Below, piece after piece: positions 26,834 to 35,719 of a stretch of 64,000 bases of DNA; position 1 is the first letter of the stretch, and each line of letters begins with the position of its first letter. The notes below the pieces were generated by a model that did not search any database, was not told where the DNA came from, and worked only from the letters and a program-made list of their open reading frames with translations. The DNA is from Streptomyces sp. NBC_01451 (lineage in GTDB: Bacteria; Actinomycetota; Actinomycetes; Streptomycetales; Streptomycetaceae), in the NCBI RefSeq assembly GCF_036227485.1, contig NZ_CP109479.1, positions 1,798,001-1,862,000 on the forward strand. Direction: 5' to 3'. The position numbers and the translations under genes are program-made.

Positions 26834-27421
26834 TCAGACCGCCTCTCCCTGTCGGGCCGCGGCCAGCCGGACCGCGTCCATGATCTTCTCGTAGCCCGTG
26901 CAACGGCACAGGTTGCCCGACAGCGCCTCGCGGATGTCCGCGTCGGTCGGGTTGGGGGTCCGCTCCAGCATCTCGTCGGCGGCGACCAGCAGTCCGGGCG
27001 TGCAGAAGCCGCACTGGACGGCGCCGGCATCGATGAACGCCTGCTGGATGGGGGCCAGTTCGGTGCCCTCACCGGTCTGGGAGTCGGTGGAGCCCTTGGG
27101 CTGCCACCGCTTGGCGGCGTCAAGTGACGTACCGCAGGCGCCCGTTCCGCAACCGGGTTGCTCCGTACGCTGTCTGGCGTAGTCGGCGAGCCCTTCGACC
27201 GTGACGACCTCGCGCCCTTCCGCCTGTCCCGCCGCGACGAGACACGAGCACACCGGTACGCCGTCGAGGCGGACGGTGCACGAACCGCACTCGCCCTGTT
27301 CGCAGGCGTTCTTGGAGCCCGGCAGGCCGAGCCGCTCCCGCAGGACGTAGAGCAGGGACTCGCCCTCCCACACGTCGTCGGCCTCCTGCGGCCGTCCGTT
27401 GACCGTGAAATTGACGCGCAT
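26834..27421 (-). CDS. Xanthine dehydrogenase, 2Fe-2S subunit
   Basis: A 195-residue iron-sulfur subunit. The N-terminal plant-type ferredoxin fold has CEQGECGSC (Cys set 1) and the C-terminal all-helical domain has QCGFCTPG and NLCRCTGY (Cys set 2). An insert of about 35 residues containing GCGTGACGTS lies between the two domains. It passes electrons from the molybdenum centre to FAD. Its ATG overlaps the upstream TAA by one base (TAATG). Confidence 0.95.
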   Translation of the reverse strand: MRVNFTVNGRPQEADDVWEGESLLYVLRERLGLPGSKNACEQGECGSCTVRLDGVPVCSCLVAAGQAEGREVVTVEGLADYARQRTEQPGCGTGACGTSLDAAKRWQPKGSTDSQTGEGTELAPIQQAFIDAGAVQCGFCTPGLLVAADEMLERTPNPTDADIREALSGNLCRCTGYEKIMDAVRLAAARQGEAV

Positions 27422-28320
27422 TACGCGACACTCCCCTTCTGGTGGGTCCGGCCGTCAGTGCCGCGGTACGACTCCCAGGTCCATGTCAGCGTGCGCCGGG
27501 CCATCACGCCGACCGCGTGGCGGCGGTAGCTCGCGGTGCCCCGGACGTCGTCGATGGGGTTGCAGGCACCCGCGCACAGGTCGGCGAACTGCTTGGCGAC
27601 CGACGGGGTGATGATCTTCCCGTTGTCCCAGAAGCCGCCCTCTTCGAGCGCCGCGTTCAGGAACTCCTCGGCGGCCTTCGCCCGGACGGGTGTGGGCGCC
27701 GCCGAACCGATCCCCGTACGCACGGTCCGGGACTCCGGGTGCAGCGCGAGCCCGAAGGCGCACACCGCGATGACCATGGCGTTGCGGGTGCCGACCTTGG
27801 AGTACTGCTGGGGCCCGTCCGCCCTGTCGACGTGGACGGCGCGGATGAGCTCGTCGGGGGCGAGCGCGTTGCGCTTGACGCCGGTGTAGAAGTCGTCGAT
27901 CGGGATCAGCCGGGTCCCGCGGACGGACTCGGCCTCGACCTGCGCGCCCGCGGCGAGGAGCGCCGGGTGGGCGTCACCGGCCGGGGAGGCGGTGCCGAGG
28001 TTGCCGCCGACGCCGCCCCGGTTGCGGATCTGCGGGGAGGCGACCGTGTGGGAGGCGAGGGCCAGGCCCGGCAGCTCGCCGCGCAGGTTCTCCATGATCG
28101 TGGTGTACGGGACCGAGGCGCCGAGCCGCACGCTCCGTTCGCCGGTCTCCCACTCGTAGAGATCTCCGATGCGGGTCAGGTCGAGCAGGTACTCGGGCCG
28201 GCGGTGGTCGAAGTTGATCTCGACCATCACGTCGGTGCCGCCCGCGATCGGCACAGCGGTGGGGTGCTCGGCCTTCGCGGCGAGCGCCTCCTCCCAGCTG
28301 GCGGGGCGAAGGAAGTCCAT
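27421..28320 (-). CDS. Xanthine dehydrogenase, FAD-binding subunit
   Basis: A 299-residue FAD subunit of the CoxM/XdhB type. FAD-binding segments are visible: PIAGGTDVMVEIN near residue 24 and TVASPQIRNRGGVGGNLGTASPAGD near 92-116. The C-terminal CO dehydrogenase flavoprotein-like domain ends YRRHAVGVMARRTL. It is the first gene of the minus-strand purine operon, and its TAA overlaps the start of the 2Fe-2S subunit. Confidence 0.95.
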   Translation of the reverse strand: MDFLRPASWEEALAAKAEHPTAVPIAGGTDVMVEINFDHRRPEYLLDLTRIGDLYEWETGERSVRLGASVPYTTIMENLRGELPGLALASHTVASPQIRNRGGVGGNLGTASPAGDAHPALLAAGAQVEAESVRGTRLIPIDDFYTGVKRNALAPDELIRAVHVDRADGPQQYSKVGTRNAMVIAVCAFGLALHPESRTVRTGIGSAAPTPVRAKAAEEFLNAALEEGGFWDNGKIITPSVAKQFADLCAGACNPIDDVRGTASYRRHAVGVMARRTLTWTWESYRGTDGRTHQKGSVA

Positions 28321-28646
28321 GACCGGCTCTTTTCCTCTTCGTATCGGTCGTCTCGTCGGTCGTCTTGTCGGTGGTCCCGCCGGTGGTCCCGGTCGTCCGG
28401 TGAGCCGACCGCGGGTCGTGCGAATGGCTCGTTCATGCGCTGTTCACGTGCGGTGGAGCCAGTACACAGGGCTGTGCTCCGCCCGGGTCAGTCACGGAAA
28501 CCATGAAGGAGTTGGCTGGCCAGGGCGATCGTCTTGTAGATTCGTATGAACAGAGGCCATCAGTAACCTCTCCGATTTTCCCTGGAAACAGTGATCGCCG
28601 CGCAGGCGGAAAAGCGCGGCTCGCAGACAGAACGGCGGCGACGAGA
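28321..28646. promoter_or_regulatory. Divergent control region of the xanthine dehydrogenase operon and PucR-type gene
   Basis: A 326-base intergenic region. 28346-28400 is an imperfect GTCGGTCGTC/GGTGGTCCC tandem repeat. CTGTTCA near 28448 and TGAACAG near 28546 form a widely spaced inverted pair, with another TGAAC-type half site beside the first. TTGTAGATTCG near 28531 is a possible -10 region for the plus-strand gene. A purine-responsive regulator would be expected to bind here. Confidence 0.4.
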
Positions 28647-30326
28647 ATGCGGCTGCGCGCACTGCTGGACACCGACGCGCTGGGCCTCACGCTGCTCGGC
28701 GGCGAGGACGAGCTGGACCGCACCGTGCGCGGGGTGATGACCACCGACCTCAGGGACCCCAGCCGTTACCTCTCGGGCGGCGAACTGGTGCTCACCGGCC
28801 TGGCCTGGCGGCGGGACCCCGCGGACTCCGAGGCGTTCGTACGGCTCGTGGCGGGGGCCGGGGTCGCGGCCCTGGCCGCCGGTGAGGCCGAGCTGGGAAA
28901 CGTCCCGGACGACCTGATCGACGCCTGCGCCAGACATCGCCTCCCGCTGTTCGCGGTGCACGAGTCGGTGGCGTTCGCGTCGATCACCGAGCATGTCGTC
29001 CGGCAGGTGTCCGGCGAGCGCGCCGGGGATCTGGCGGCGGTCGTGGAGCGGCACCGGCGGATGATGACCTCTGGCCCGGCGGGCGGCGGCCCCGACGTGG
29101 TCCTGGACCTGCTCGGCTCGGACCTCGACCTGCGCGCCTGGGTCCTGTCCCCCGCCGGACGGCTCATCGCGGGCTCGAAGGTCTCCGGCCCGGCCCCGGC
29201 GCCCGAGGTGTGCGCGGTGCTGGCGGCCGAGCAGCTGGCGGCGGCCCGCACCGGCAGACGCGGACCCCACCGGGTGGCGGTGGGCGGCACGACGTACTCC
29301 CTCTTCACCGTCCGCGGCAGCAGCCGCACCACCGCGCCGGGCGGCTCCCGGGACGTACGCGAGACCCTGCTGTCCGACTGGCTGCTCGCCGTCGAGGCGG
29401 ACGCCGGGGACTGGCCGGCGGAGCGGCTCGATCTGCTCCAGGGCGTGACGCAGCTGATCGCGGTCGAGCGCGACCGGCGCGACGCGGCACGCACGGTACG
29501 GCGTCGGCTCGCCCAGGAGGTCCTGGAGCTGGTGCAGACGGGCGCCGCGCCCGCCGAGATCGCGGCCCGGCTGCGGGTCACCGCGCCGGTCCTGCTGCCC
29601 GGCCTCGGCGCTGCCCCGCACTGGCAGGTCGTCGTGGCCCGCGTGGACTGGGCCGGGGGCGAGATCGAGGGCGGCCCGGTGGCCCAGGCGTTGCTGGAGG
29701 AAATCCTCGTCGACCCGCTCCTGACGGGCCCGGAGCACTCCGACCGGATCGCCGTGGCCCATACGGAGGACGAGGCGATCGCCCTCGTACCGCTGCCGGC
29801 GATGTCGTCGGAGGACGACGGTTCGGAGGCGGGGATCCTGGCCGAGGAACTGCTCGCGGCCGTACGGGACCCGCTGTCGGCGGGCCTGGACGACGACGGG
29901 CGGCTCACGATCGGCGTCAGCGCGGCCGTGCACTCGGCGGAGGGGCTGCGCGGGGCCCTGGAGGAGGCGCGGCACGCCCGCCGGGTAGCCGGGGCGCGCC
30001 CCGGCCGGGTGTGCGCGGCGGGCCACCAGGAACTGGCCTCGCACGTGCTGCTGCTCCCGTTCGTCCCGGACGACGTCCGCCGCGCCTTCACAGCCCGGCT
30101 GCTCGACCCCCTGCGGGACTACGACCGCCGTCACCGGGCGGAGCTGATCCCGACGCTGGAGGCGTTCCTGGAGTCCGACGGCTCGTGGACGCGGTGCGCC
30201 GCGCGGCTGCATCTGCACGTCAACACGCTGCGCTACCGGGTGGGGCGGATCGAGCAGTTGACGGGCCGTGATCTGTCGCGGCTGGAGGACAAGCTGGACT
30301 TCTTCCTCGCGTTGCGGATGAGCTGA
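28647..30326 (+). CDS. PucR-family transcriptional regulator of purine catabolism
   Basis: A 559-residue regulator. The N-terminal PucR domain begins MRLRALLDTDALGLTLLGGE and contains TTDLRDPSRYLSGGELVLTG, the purine-sensing segment of this family. A GGDEF-like middle region (TIGVSAAVHSAEGLRGALEE) leads to the C-terminal PucR helix-turn-helix (SWTRCAARLHLHVNTLRYRV). I chose the ATG at 28647 because homologues begin at MRLRALL; in-frame starts exist back to 28503. It is divergent from the xanthine dehydrogenase operon and is its likely regulator. Confidence 0.88.
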   Translation: MRLRALLDTDALGLTLLGGEDELDRTVRGVMTTDLRDPSRYLSGGELVLTGLAWRRDPADSEAFVRLVAGAGVAALAAGEAELGNVPDDLIDACARHRLPLFAVHESVAFASITEHVVRQVSGERAGDLAAVVERHRRMMTSGPAGGGPDVVLDLLGSDLDLRAWVLSPAGRLIAGSKVSGPAPAPEVCAVLAAEQLAAARTGRRGPHRVAVGGTTYSLFTVRGSSRTTAPGGSRDVRETLLSDWLLAVEADAGDWPAERLDLLQGVTQLIAVERDRRDAARTVRRRLAQEVLELVQTGAAPAEIAARLRVTAPVLLPGLGAAPHWQVVVARVDWAGGEIEGGPVAQALLEEILVDPLLTGPEHSDRIAVAHTEDEAIALVPLPAMSSEDDGSEAGILAEELLAAVRDPLSAGLDDDGRLTIGVSAAVHSAEGLRGALEEARHARRVAGARPGRVCAAGHQELASHVLLLPFVPDDVRRAFTARLLDPLRDYDRRHRAELIPTLEAFLESDGSWTRCAARLHLHVNTLRYRVGRIEQLTGRDLSRLEDKLDFFLALRMS

Positions 30327-30529
30327 GCCCGCGGAGGCGTCCGGCGCCAGGGGCCCGGGGCGTGCGGCTCCGGCGCACGCCGGGCGGGACCGGTCGCACG
30401 GCAACCCGGGCACTCATTCTTCCTCGACTTTGTGAATTCTTTCACCTACCCCCTTGGCCCGGCACCGGGATTCGTGCTGAGATGCCGCCACCACTCAACA
30501 GGCTCGATGGCGTGCTCGGGGAGGGCAAC

Positions 30530-31303
30530 GTGGCGTACACCGCCATGTCTGGTTCCGGAACGACCTCTGGTGACGATCCGCTCCAGACCGCGGTATGGCG
30601 GCTGCGCTCACGCGCCTGCTGGGCGGACGCGGCGGCACTGCTGGACCCCGGCACGGCCGACGCCTCGCTCCAGCGGGCCGCGCTGCTCGTGGAACGGTGT
30701 CTCTACACCGAACAGGGCTGGGGAGAGGCCGAGGACGCGCTCCGTACGGCGGAGGCGGTGGCCCAGAGCGACGACGAGCGGGGCGCGGCGGCCTGTGAGC
30801 GCGGGCAGCTCGCGTACGCGGCGACCCTGCTCGGGGTACGGGACCGTGCCGACGAGGCGCGGGCCGCGCTGGGGCGGGCGGCGGCGCTGATCCCGCCGGG
30901 GGCTCCGGGGCGGGCGGTGCTGGACTTCCGGCGGGGGCTGCTGGCCGAGAACCTGGCGCGCTCTCCGCAGGCGGCGCGGGCCGCGTACCGGCGCGCGCAC
31001 GCGGGCGCCACCGCGCACGCCGATCCGCTGCTGCTGTCGTTCACCTGGCGTCATCTGGCCGGACTCGCCCTGCGTGACGGGGAGTTGGCGGAAGCGCGGC
31101 ACGGGTTCAGCGAATCGCTGCGGATCCGGGAGGAGTTGGGGTACCTGGTGGGGACGGCGCCCGCGTTGGCGTCGCTCGCCGACGCGGAGTCCGAGCCGGA
31201 GGCCTCGCGGCTGCGGGCGGAGGCGGGGCGGTTGTTCCGGCTGCTCGGGGGTGTGCCGACCTGGCTGGCGCGGCAGTTGGCCCGGCCGGCGGCTTCCGCG
31301 TAG
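30530..31303 (+). CDS. TPR-like helical repeat protein of unknown function
   Basis: A 257-residue protein from GTG 30530 (site GGGGAGGGC). It is almost entirely helical, with tetratricopeptide-like pairs: QRAALLVERCLYTEQGWGEA, AAACERGQLAYAATLLG, DEARAALGRAAALIPPG, LAGLALRDGELAEARHGFSE and GTAPALASLADAESEPE. It is Ala-rich and has no signal peptide or membrane span. Such proteins usually mediate protein contacts. The AT-rich tract TTTGTGAATTCTTTCACC (30429-30446) lies about 85 bases upstream and may belong to its promoter. Confidence 0.65.
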   Translation: MAYTAMSGSGTTSGDDPLQTAVWRLRSRACWADAAALLDPGTADASLQRAALLVERCLYTEQGWGEAEDALRTAEAVAQSDDERGAAACERGQLAYAATLLGVRDRADEARAALGRAAALIPPGAPGRAVLDFRRGLLAENLARSPQAARAAYRRAHAGATAHADPLLLSFTWRHLAGLALRDGELAEARHGFSESLRIREELGYLVGTAPALASLADAESEPEASRLRAEAGRLFRLLGGVPTWLARQLARPAASA

Positions 31304-31344
31304 GGCCTCGCGCGGGCGGGGTGGGGCGGTTCGGCCGTGCGGCG

Positions 31345-31414
31345 GGTGCGGGTCCACTGGGGCTGGGCGCGCCCAGGCGGCGGAGCCGCAGATCGGATAC
31401 GGCCCCGCGCCCCT
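31345..31414. repeat. Streptomyces-type intergenic repeat, copy 2
   Basis: Related to the copy at 11005-11081, sharing GCGCCCA-GCGGCGGAGCCGCAGATCGGATA-like sequence and the closing GGCCCCGCGCCCC. As in copy 1, it sits between two convergent genes, where it may help terminate both. Confidence 0.55.
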
Positions 31415-31425
31415 CGGGCGTCGGA

Positions 31426-32361
31426 TCAGTGAGCCCCTGTCACATGGTTGCGCACCAGCGACTGGACGACTGACACGTCACCTGCCGCCAGGGCGTCCAG
31501 CAGAGTGCCGTGGTCCGCCGCGTCCGCCATGAGGGCCGACCGGCTCGTGTCGGCCTTCGTGTCCACCAGCGGCCACTGGGCGCGGCGGTGGAGGTCGTCG
31601 GCGAGCTGGACCAGCTGGCTGTTGCCGGCGAGGGACAGGACCGCCCGGTGGAAGGCCCGGTCGGTCTCCGCGTAGGTGGCCCGGCAGCCGGTGGACGCCG
31701 CGTGGGCCGTCGCCTCGGCGAGGGGGCGCAGTTCCGTCCAGCGTTCGGCGGGCACCGTGCGGGCCAGGCGGAGCAGTACCGGGAGTTCGATCAGGGCGCG
31801 GATCTCGGCCAGCTCCGCCAGCTCGCGGGCGCCGCGTTCCACGACGCGGAAGCCCCGGTTGGGGACGACCTCGACGGCACCCTCCATCGCGAGCTGCTGC
31901 ATCGCCTCGCGGACGGGCGTCGCGGACACCCCGAAGCGGTCTCCCAGCGCGGGGGCCGAGTACACCTCGCCGGGTGCCAGCTCGCCCCCGACGAGCGCGG
32001 CACGCAGCGCGTCGAGGATCTGGCCGCGCACGGAGGACCGCTGGACGACGGGACGCGCCCGCGCCGGGCGGGACTGCGCGGTACGAGGCCCCGGGATCGG
32101 CTGCTCACTGTGCGTGTGCTCTCCCCTGGCGCCGTCGACCGGCGCACCCGCACCCGCGGTTCCGCGAGCCGTCGGACCGCTCGCCCCCGGGCCCCACCCG
32201 CGGTCCACGTCCGCGGCCGTGGCCTGCGGTGGAACGCGCACGGCGCCCGGGTGCGGGGCCGGGACCCTCGTCTCGGGCGAGCCGTGCGCGCCCTGTGGGC
32301 CGGCGTGCTGCACGGGGGCCTCCTTCGGGCCAGATGGCACCTTGACGGCACATGGGGTCAT
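31426..32361 (-). CDS. GntR/FadR-family transcriptional regulator with FCD domain
   Basis: Up to 311 residues. The GntR winged helix spans about 107-170 (SVRGQILDALRAALVGGELA, GDRFGVSATPVREAMQQLAM). The C-terminal FCD ligand-binding domain has EIRALIELPVLLRLA, ETDRAFHRAVLSLAGN and DHGTLLDALAAGD, with the metal-binding His residues expected of FCD proteins. The roughly 95-residue Pro/Gly-rich N-terminus is unusual, so the true start may be internal; I found no strong ribosome site at 32361. The effector is unknown. Confidence 0.8.
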   Translation of the reverse strand: MTPCAVKVPSGPKEAPVQHAGPQGAHGSPETRVPAPHPGAVRVPPQATAADVDRGWGPGASGPTARGTAGAGAPVDGARGEHTHSEQPIPGPRTAQSRPARARPVVQRSSVRGQILDALRAALVGGELAPGEVYSAPALGDRFGVSATPVREAMQQLAMEGAVEVVPNRGFRVVERGARELAELAEIRALIELPVLLRLARTVPAERWTELRPLAEATAHAASTGCRATYAETDRAFHRAVLSLAGNSQLVQLADDLHRRAQWPLVDTKADTSRSALMADAADHGTLLDALAAGDVSVVQSLVRNHVTGAH

Positions 32362-32515
32362 TGCGGCGGGTTGTTACTCGCCCGTCAAGCACCATAGGCG
32401 CACATTCCGTCAGTTCAAATCCCGATTCGAGTCCAGCTTCGAACAGAGGCCGGATCCAGGCGGATTCCGGGCCGGATCCGGTGTTAAATCCCGATCACAT
32501 CACAGGCATGATGAG

Positions 32516-32534
32516 TAAGGTAAGGCTTACCTTT
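32516..32534. promoter_or_regulatory. Iron box (IdeR/DmdR-type operator)
   Basis: TAAGGTAAGGCTTACCTTT at 32516-32534 contains a perfect palindrome with 8-base arms AAGGTAAG and CTTACCTT around one central base. It closely fits the DtxR/IdeR/DmdR1 consensus TTAGGTTAGGCTAACCTAA. It lies 39 bases upstream of the FhuF-like gene, at promoter distance, which predicts repression when iron is plentiful. Confidence 0.85.
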
Positions 32535-32573
32535 GATCTTTCGAGTGCCCTATCGAGATGCGGTGGTCCCGAC

Positions 32574-33428
32574 ATGTCCGCTCCCGTACAGACCCGGTCC
32601 GCCGTCGCGGACTCGTACGACCGGCTCGCCGAGGCCTATCCGGACGCGGCCGTCACCGAGCTGGATCCCGGACAGGCGCATCCGCGCGGCGCCGGGTGGG
32701 TCCGGGCCGCCGGGCTCGCGGCCGGCGACGCCGACCTCGACGCCTTCCTCGCCTGGGACGACGAGCAGGTACTGCGGGACTACGGCGAGCGGGGCCGCCC
32801 GGACGTCGTCGCGAGTTTCGGGCTGCACCGGTACGCGTGGACCGCCTGCCTGCTGATCACCGTGCCGTGGTTCCTGCACCGCCGGGTGCCCCGGCTGCCC
32901 GTCGAGGACGTCTCCTACCACCGCACCGACGGCCGCTTCGGTGTCCGCACCGGCGCCTTCGCCTGCCTGCCCGGCGACCCGGCCGCCGCCCTGCCCGGCG
33001 CCCGGGTCGTCGCCGACGAGGAGGCGTTGCGCGGAGAGGTCCGGGCGGCGCTCACCGAGCACCTGGAGCCCGTGCTCGGCGGTTTCGGGCCGCGGATGCG
33101 GCGGCGCGGCCGGGCCCTGTGGGGTGTGGTGACCGACGACGTCGTGGAGGGCCTGCACTACATAGGACAGGTCGTCGGCGAGGCGGACCGCGCACGGCGC
33201 GAGCTGGAACTGCTGCTGCCGGGTTCCACCCGGCCGTTCGTCGGGTCGGCGGGTTTCCGGAAGACGACCGGGCCGGACAGCGCGGCCCCGCCCACCCGCG
33301 ACCGGGCGAGCTGCTGCTTCTTCTACACGATCCGCCCGGCCGAGATGTGCGACAACTGCCCTCGCACCTGCGACAACACCCGCGCGGCCGGGCCGACGAC
33401 CAAGCCGACGCCCACCGCGGCAAGTTGA
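32574..33428 (+). CDS. FhuF-like 2Fe-2S ferric-siderophore reductase
   Basis: A 284-residue protein ending with the FhuF-type cysteine cluster SCCFFYTIRPAEMCDNCPRTC, that is C-C-x10-C-x2-C. In FhuF this set binds a [2Fe-2S] cluster that reduces ferric siderophores in the cytoplasm to release iron. The N-terminal three quarters contain an Arg-rich middle (MRRRGRALWGVVTDD). The ATG at 32574 follows the iron box directly. No siderophore biosynthesis or transporter gene is adjacent, so the siderophore is not identified. Confidence 0.85.
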   Translation: MSAPVQTRSAVADSYDRLAEAYPDAAVTELDPGQAHPRGAGWVRAAGLAAGDADLDAFLAWDDEQVLRDYGERGRPDVVASFGLHRYAWTACLLITVPWFLHRRVPRLPVEDVSYHRTDGRFGVRTGAFACLPGDPAAALPGARVVADEEALRGEVRAALTEHLEPVLGGFGPRMRRRGRALWGVVTDDVVEGLHYIGQVVGEADRARRELELLLPGSTRPFVGSAGFRKTTGPDSAAPPTRDRASCCFFYTIRPAEMCDNCPRTCDNTRAAGPTTKPTPTAAS

Positions 33429-33759
33429 GGCATCCTCAGCAATTGCCCCCTCCCCCCGGGCCACGGCACGGCGTGCCGTAGGATCACCGCCGTAAGATCG
33501 CGTTCGACTGGGGCTCCCTTGGTTACGGGCACTTCACAAGTTCCTCACTTGTCGCAGGAACTTTCCGTGGAACCACCCGTACGGGTAGTCTTATTCGAAC
33601 TCAACTCCCGCCCCTCAAGCGGCAGTTCGAGCAGAATGTCGCCCTGAGCATCCCCTTGCACCTCCTTAGGCGGCCTCTTGCCCCGAAACCCCCTGAGGGC
33701 TGAGGGGATTGGGCCACTATGGCGGGCGTTACGCCCTATCCCAATGCAAGGGACCCCAG
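33429..33759 (+). promoter_or_regulatory. Long leader region of the DUF2637 gene
   Basis: 331 bases without a gene. Short AT-richer patches (GTCTTATTCGAACTC near 33591) may hold the promoter. A nested hairpin lies just before the start codon: outer arms ATTGGG (33708-33713) and CCCAAT (33740-33745), inner arms GGGCG (33723-33727) and CGCCC (33732-33736). It could influence translation. Nothing else is evident. Confidence 0.35.
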
Positions 33760-34806
33760 ATGAGACTGACCGACATATCGCTTAACTGGCTGCTTCCGGG
33801 CGCCGTACTGCTCCTGGGCGTGCTGGCGGCGGTGGCGGTGCTGGCGCGCGGCAAGCGCTCCTCGGGGGCGAAAGCGAGCCAGGACGACTCGTGGGAGCGC
33901 ACCGAAGAGCGCCGCAGGCGCAAGGAGGCCATTTTCGCCTCGGCGTCCTACCTGCTCCTCTTCTGCAGCGCGGCGGTCGCCGCGGCGCTCTCCTTCCGCG
34001 GCCTCGTCGGCTTCGGCGAGCAGAACCTGAACCTCACCGACGGCTGGCAGTACCTCGTCCCGTTCGGTCTGGACGGAGCGGCCATGTTCTGCTCCGTGCT
34101 CGCGGTGCGCGAGGCCAGCCACGGTGACGCGGCCCTCGGCTCCCGGATACTCGTCTGGCTGTTCGCGGCCGCGGCTGCCTGGTTCAACTGGGTGCACGCG
34201 CCCCGGGGGCTCGACAACGCGGGTGCCCCGCAGTTCTTCGCCGGCATGTCCCTGTCCGCCGCGGTGCTCTTCGACCGCGCGCTGAAGCAGACCCGCCGGG
34301 CCGCACTGCGCGAGCAGGGCCTGGTGCCGCGTCCGCTGCCGCAGATCCGTATGGTCCGCTGGGCGCGGGCACCCCGTGAGACGTACAAGGCCTGGTCGCT
34401 GATGCTCCTGGAGGGTGTGCGCAGCCTGGACGAAGCAGTCGACGAGGTGCGCGAGGACAAGCGCCAGAAGGAGCAGACGCGTCTGCGCCGGCGTGAGCAG
34501 GAGCGGGCCGAGCGCGCGCACCTCAAGGCGATCAGCCGGGGCCACCGCGGCCCGTTCGGCGGCGGTGGCGGCGGTGGCGGTCAGCAGGTCGAGGTGGAGC
34601 GGGCGCCCGCCCAGGTCACCTCGGAGCCTGCCATATCCACCTCCGCGGAGCAGCTGCCTCTGCGCGCCCGTCCCTCCCTCCAGCCCGTCCGTGGCAGCAG
34701 TGACCCGATCACTGTCGACCTCACGGCGGAGGACGACACGATGGCTCTGCCCCGCCTGGACTCCCTGGAGCGCAAGCTCCGGGACCTTGAGCAGCAGTAC
34801 GGCTGA
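33760..34806 (+). CDS. DUF2637 membrane protein
   Basis: A 348-residue actinobacterial membrane protein. After an N-terminal helix (WLLPGAVLLLGVLAAVAVLA) and a charged loop come three further spans (FASASYLLLFCSAAVAAALS, LVPFGLDGAAMFCSVLAVRE and ILVWLFAAAAAWFNWVHAPR). The C-terminal half is cytoplasmic, with an Arg/Glu-rich coiled segment (KRQKEQTRLRRREQERAERA), a glycine run and a final helical LDSLERKLRDLEQQYG. The family occurs in sporulating actinobacteria and has no established activity that I can cite. Confidence 0.75.
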   Translation: MRLTDISLNWLLPGAVLLLGVLAAVAVLARGKRSSGAKASQDDSWERTEERRRRKEAIFASASYLLLFCSAAVAAALSFRGLVGFGEQNLNLTDGWQYLVPFGLDGAAMFCSVLAVREASHGDAALGSRILVWLFAAAAAWFNWVHAPRGLDNAGAPQFFAGMSLSAAVLFDRALKQTRRAALREQGLVPRPLPQIRMVRWARAPRETYKAWSLMLLEGVRSLDEAVDEVREDKRQKEQTRLRRREQERAERAHLKAISRGHRGPFGGGGGGGGQQVEVERAPAQVTSEPAISTSAEQLPLRARPSLQPVRGSSDPITVDLTAEDDTMALPRLDSLERKLRDLEQQYG

Positions 34807-34854
34807 GCAGCACGGCTGAACACGGGGTGAGCGCGAAGCGAGCGCTGCCCACAT

Positions 34855-34884
34855 GGGGGCGTGGCCTGTTCAGGCCGCGCCCCC
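34855..34884. terminator. Bidirectional terminator between convergent genes
   Basis: A 14-base stem with one mismatch, GGGGGCGTGGCCTG (34855-34868) and CAGGCCGCGCCCCC (34871-34884), with a 2-base loop. It lies after the DUF2637 gene and overlaps the last codons of the minus-strand HATPase gene. Confidence 0.7.
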
Positions 34885-35427
34885 GTTCAGTTCGAACCAC
34901 ACCGCCTTGCCCACGCCGTGCGCCCGCACTCCCCACGCGTCGGCGAGGGACTCCACCAGGACCAGGCCTCTGCCATGCGTCCCGTCGTCGGCGACCGGTG
35001 CGCGCAGCCGCGGCCTGCGTCCCACGAAGTCCCGTACCTCCACGCGCAGTCCGCGCGGCGAGACGGTGGCCGTCAGTACCGCGTCGCGGTCGGTGTGGAC
35101 CAGCGCGTTGGTGACCAGCTCGCTGGTGAGCAGCTCCGCTATCTCCGAGCTGCCGGGCCTCCCCCAGTGCCGCAACAGCTCACGCAGTGCCCTGCGGGCC
35201 TCCGGTACCTCCCGCAGATCCGAACAGCCCAGCCTGCGCCTCAATTGCGGCGCCTCCCCCCGGTGCGCGCCACCGTCGTCGCCGATGGCGTTGCCGTCGT
35301 CGTAGTCGTCGTAGCCTTCGTAGTCGCCGTCGTCGTGGTTGTCGTCGTTCTCGGCCGTTTCCTCCGCCGTTTTCGCCGAGAAGGCCCCGATGGTTACGGG
35401 ACCGCCTCCTCGCGCCTGCCTCTTCAT
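34870..35427 (-). CDS. HATPase-fold ATP-binding protein (anti-sigma/RsbW-like)
   Basis: 185 residues. The C-terminal 120 residues form a GHKL ATPase fold with the N-box ELVTNALVHT and the GTHGRGLVLVESLAD G-box, as in RsbW/SpoIIAB-type anti-sigma kinases, which are numerous in Streptomyces. The N-terminus holds an acidic low-complexity tract rich in Asp and Tyr (residues 27-50), encoded by GTC/GTA-type triplet repeats at about 35281-35355. The start is uncertain because of that tract. Its partner sigma factor is not apparent nearby. Confidence 0.75.
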   Translation of the reverse strand: MKRQARGGGPVTIGAFSAKTAEETAENDDNHDDGDYEGYDDYDDGNAIGDDGGAHRGEAPQLRRRLGCSDLREVPEARRALRELLRHWGRPGSSEIAELLTSELVTNALVHTDRDAVLTATVSPRGLRVEVRDFVGRRPRLRAPVADDGTHGRGLVLVESLADAWGVRAHGVGKAVWFELNGGAA

Positions 35428-35719
35428 GACCCCCGCCCGGGCTCCGGTGAACTGTCCCCTCCTGATCGAACGCGTTCACGGGATCCATGCCCCCGACCTG
35501 AACACGGCAGTCATGTCGAATCCTCAACGACCGGATGTACGGGGATGGTTGGACCGTTCCTGGCCGGATCAGGACCCCGGCGGCACCCGTCGGGCGCTGC
35601 TGGAGGGGCGTTTGGAGCGGGCGCTGCGGCAGTTCACGCGCCCGTCCAGCCGGGGACGGGCGCGTGAGGGCGGTGGATCGGCCGAACCGTCCAGTGCGGG
35701 CTGCCGATCCCGCCGTAGG
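35428..35719. other. Gap with a possible short ORF
   Basis: 292 bases between minus-strand genes. An ATG at 35513 opens a frame beginning MSNPQRPDVRGWLDRSWPDQ and continuing with a coding-like Arg/Leu-rich stretch, but it runs on without a stop into the antisense of the next gene. I do not recognise it. It may be the remnant of a gene start. Confidence 0.25.

Noticed and set aside
28365..28387. Second PafBC-like promoter (TTGTCGGTG) upstream of the PucR-type gene
   Set aside because: The first half matches, but the element eight bases later is GGTGGT, not TANNNT. The match falls inside a GTCGGT tandem repeat and is probably chance.
35281..35355. A CRISPR-like or microsatellite array
   Set aside because: The GTC/GTA triplet run encodes the Asp-rich N-terminus of the HATPase protein; there are no spacers.
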